Positions 7,341 through 9,015 of a stretch of DNA of 9,015 nt are shown here, piece after piece. The position numbers and the translations under genes were made by a program. Each line of letters begins with the position of its first letter. Positions within the stretch are counted from its first letter, which is position 1. Under the pieces are notes generated by a model. That model was not told the DNA's origin and ran no database searches. It saw only the letters and a list, made by a program, of their open reading frames with translations. Source of the DNA: Flavobacteriales bacterium UBA7443 (GTDB lineage: Bacteria > Bacteroidota > Bacteroidia > Flavobacteriales_D > Sanyastnellaceae); assembly GCA_002477505.1 (NCBI GenBank), contig DLQB01000177.1, positions 1-9,015 of the forward strand, in the 5' to 3' direction.

Positions 7341-8120
7341 TTAATGTTCGTGAATGGCCCTACTCGAGTCAAATCGAAAGCGAGGGCCATAAATCCCACC
7401 TTCGGCTCGTTTCCCAACGGAAATCGCCATGTTAATACCTGCGGCTCGTGGCAATCCCAATAGCGCCTTGACTCGCTTGGAATCCAATCCTTCCATGGGG
7501 CAAGAATCGAACCCTTCGGCACGCACGGCGAGCATGAAGTTTTGAGCGGCTAACGCCGTCGACTTGTGGGCCCATGTCGCCATTTGTCCCAAATGAATCG
7601 GCTCGCGCGGCGTAGGCTTTTTCAATCCCCGGAAAGTCAGCCAGAGGTATTTGAAAGGGCGAAAAATTCCGAAAGGCCCTTGATTGTAAACCAGTTTGGT
7701 GATTGTACCAAAATACTGCAGCGCCTTGGCGGGTGACTTTGGATTGGCCTTGAGCATGCTAAGCATGTGCTCATTGTTTTCTCGCCATCGATCCGGACGG
7801 GCCACGAAAACGACAATCTCTTGTGCAGTCACCGCCGCAGGTTGACCCAAACAGTGCTCTGCCAGTTTTGCCTTCTTTTCCGCGGTTCGCACCCAGTGGA
7901 TTTCCCATACCTGCAGATTCGAAGAGCTCGGAGCGAGCAATGCCGCGTCCATCGCACGGCGCATTACTGACTCAGGGACAGGCTCGTCCGTATAAATCCG
8001 AATACTTCTTCGGGATTCAACTACATCGTAAAATGCGCGCGCATCTGTCTTCGGAGCCTCCAAAGGCACGCGCTTTGAATTCCGAGCTTCTGTTGAATCA
8101 AAAACCTTGACTTTAACCAT
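7341..8120 (-). CDS. Nitroreductase-family FMN oxidoreductase (NfsB-like)
   Basis: A 259-residue protein of the flavin-dependent nitroreductase fold. Recognisable parts are 'VVESRRSIRIYTDEPV' (33-48, FMN phosphate-binding arginines and the family's 'SRRSxRxY'), 'APSSSNLQVWEI' (63-73, matching 'SPSSTNSQPW' in NfsB), 'AAQNFMLAVRAEGFDSCPMEG' split over 191-211 (NfsB 'GIDSVPIEG') and 'ISVGKRAE' (233-240). Such enzymes use NAD(P)H to reduce nitroaromatics, quinones or other electrophiles; the real substrate is unknown. It is about 40 residues longer than NfsB, mostly in a basic and aromatic insertion at roughly 115-180. The frame is open back to 8237, but that would overlap deoA by 125 bases with unrelated sequence. 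The ATG at 8120 overlaps the deoA stop by 8 bases and is preferred. It is probably cytoplasmic and translated from the deoA transcript. Confidence 0.9.
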   Translation of the reverse strand: MVKVKVFDSTEARNSKRVPLEAPKTDARAFYDVVESRRSIRIYTDEPVPESVMRRAMDAALLAPSSSNLQVWEIHWVRTAEKKAKLAEHCLGQPAAVTAQEIVVFVARPDRWRENNEHMLSMLKANPKSPAKALQYFGTITKLVYNQGPFGIFRPFKYLWLTFRGLKKPTPREPIHLGQMATWAHKSTALAAQNFMLAVRAEGFDSCPMEGLDSKRVKALLGLPRAAGINMAISVGKRAEGGIYGPRFRFDSSRAIHEH

Positions 8121-9015
8121 GTGACCGTGGTACTTTGAATTGTTTGATAACCCCCTCTGATGCCGTGAATTCTGACGCCAATCCGACCTGGATTGCTTCC
8201 GTAATTCGCCCAGCGGCGGCGGCAAATCCAGCTTCATCCCGGGCGTGAATGACAGCGAGCGGACGATCCTTCATACAGGTCTCACCCGGCCGAATCCAGT
8301 CCGAGCAACCCACGGCATGATCAATGGTCTGACCCGCAAATGTTCTGCCTCCACCGAGCGCAACAACGGCCAAGCCCAATTGACGGGTGTCCATGCGCAA
8401 GACCGTTTGACCGGCCCAATCCGCGGGCGGAAAAAGCGGCCGGACAATATGAGCCTCTGGGCATGTCTTTTCGAAAGAGCTTAGCGTATCCACTGGACCC
8501 CCCATTCCATGAACCGAACGCTCAAAAATTTCAGCTGCCCGTCCGGAGCCATGGGCATCGTCCAACGCGGCCCTTGCTTCCGACTCATTTCTACTGAGTC
8601 CCGCGAGCAACAGATTTTGAACGGCCAAGGCCCATGTCACTTCGCGCAATCTTTCCGAATCCCGTTCCCCCTTTAAGAATGAAATGGCCTCCAACACCTC
8701 AAGGCCATTGCCGGCGGTATTCGCCAAAGGTTGATTCATATCGGTTAGCAGCGCTGTGGTTGGCATTCCAGCAGCGGTACCGACCGAACACAAAGACTCT
8801 GCAAGCTCCCATGCGACGGATGAATTGGACATGAACGCTCCGGTTCCGACCTTGATATCCATGACCAAGCTCTGCAGGCCCGCAGCTAGTTTCTTGGATA
8901 AAATGCTCGCTGTAATCAGGCCATATTGTTCCACGGTAGCCGTTACGTCTCGCGTCGCATACATGCGCTGATCAGCCGGAGCTAAGTCTGATGTCTGACC
9001 AACAATCGCAAATCC
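8113..9015 (-). CDS. deoA: Thymidine phosphorylase, C-terminal 300 residues (5' end outside window)
   Basis: The frame is open to the right edge, and the visible 300 residues align by eye with the C-terminal two thirds of E. coli DeoA (440 residues). About 140 N-terminal residues lie outside the window. The enzyme cleaves thymidine with phosphate to thymine and 2-deoxyribose 1-phosphate (EC 2.4.2.4) in pyrimidine salvage. The visible sequence opens with 'GFAIVGQTSDLAPADQRMYA', followed by 'TRDVTATV' and 'ITASILSKK', which hold the Arg, Ser and Lys that contact thymine (Arg171, Ser186 and Lys190 in E. coli). Further on are 'LVMDIKVGTGAFM', 'TALLTDMNQPL', 'VVALGGGR' and 'DRPLAVIHARDE'. The 'AFM' and 'DMNQPL' wording favours DeoA over the Gram-positive Pdp type. 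The ATG at 8964 is an internal methionine. The stop overlaps the nitroreductase start by 8 bases, so deoA probably heads, or lies upstream in, a three-gene transcript. Confidence 0.93.
   Translation of the reverse strand, partial: GFAIVGQTSDLAPADQRMYATRDVTATVEQYGLITASILSKKLAAGLQSLVMDIKVGTGAFMSNSSVAWELAESLCSVGTAAGMPTTALLTDMNQPLANTAGNGLEVLEAISFLKGERDSERLREVTWALAVQNLLLAGLSRNESEARAALDDAHGSGRAAEIFERSVHGMGGPVDTLSSFEKTCPEAHIVRPLFPPADWAGQTVLRMDTRQLGLAVVALGGGRTFAGQTIDHAVGCSDWIRPGETCMKDRPLAVIHARDEAGFAAAAGRITEAIQVGLASEFTASEGVIKQFKVPRSHG

Noticed and set aside
8121..8237. N-terminal 39-residue extension of the nitroreductase frame.
   Set aside because: It lies wholly within the conserved C-terminal coding region of deoA and does not look like nitroreductase sequence.
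1..9015. Mobile elements, CRISPR arrays, tRNA or rRNA genes, phage or defence genes.
   Set aside because: No terminal inverted repeats, regularly spaced direct repeats, cloverleaf-like segments or transposase, integrase or nuclease motifs were seen. Essentially all bases are covered by seven recognisable genes.

Overview
The window is almost wholly coding and looks like the chromosome of a free-living member of the Bacteroidota, probably a marine Flavobacteriales-type lineage with roughly balanced GC. The best evidence is the large secreted subtilase. It carries a C-terminal type IX secretion (T9SS type A) sorting domain and the cysteine-containing 'GCT...NF...DDGSC' and 'CDDxN...DCxCAG' modules that are common in secreted proteins of that phylum. 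Weak or absent Shine-Dalgarno sequences and a TAnnTTTG-type -7 box upstream of the protease fit the same assignment. No mobile element, CRISPR array, tRNA or rRNA was seen, and no gap between genes exceeds 100 bases.

Layout. Positions 1-1859 on the + strand hold three tightly packed genes: the 3' end of an RluA-type pseudouridine synthase, a PlsC-type 1-acylglycerol-3-phosphate acyltransferase, and a class I SAM-dependent methyltransferase of unknown substrate that overlaps plsC by an ATGA junction. Positions 1867-4764 on the - strand hold one 965-residue secreted S8 serine protease, convergent with the methyltransferase across 7 bases. A 96-base divergent region (4765-4860) separates it from asnB (+, 4861-6552), a glutamine-hydrolysing asparagine synthetase with all expected active-site motifs. 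Convergent with asnB, and reading leftward from the right edge, is a compact set: deoA (thymidine phosphorylase, 5' end outside the window), then an NfsB-like nitroreductase overlapping deoA by 8 bases, then a TerC-family membrane protein 12 bases further on.

How the genes fit together. Most are housekeeping functions: RNA modification, phospholipid synthesis, asparagine synthesis and nucleoside salvage. deoA, the nitroreductase and the TerC gene are probably co-transcribed, but nothing in the sequence ties them to one pathway. No defence system, biosynthetic cluster or other new multi-gene system was found. The points most worth a second look are the glutamate at the catalytic-aspartate position of the protease and a terminator-like hairpin (9-bp stem plus T-tract) that lies inside the TerC gene but is oriented to end asnB transcription.
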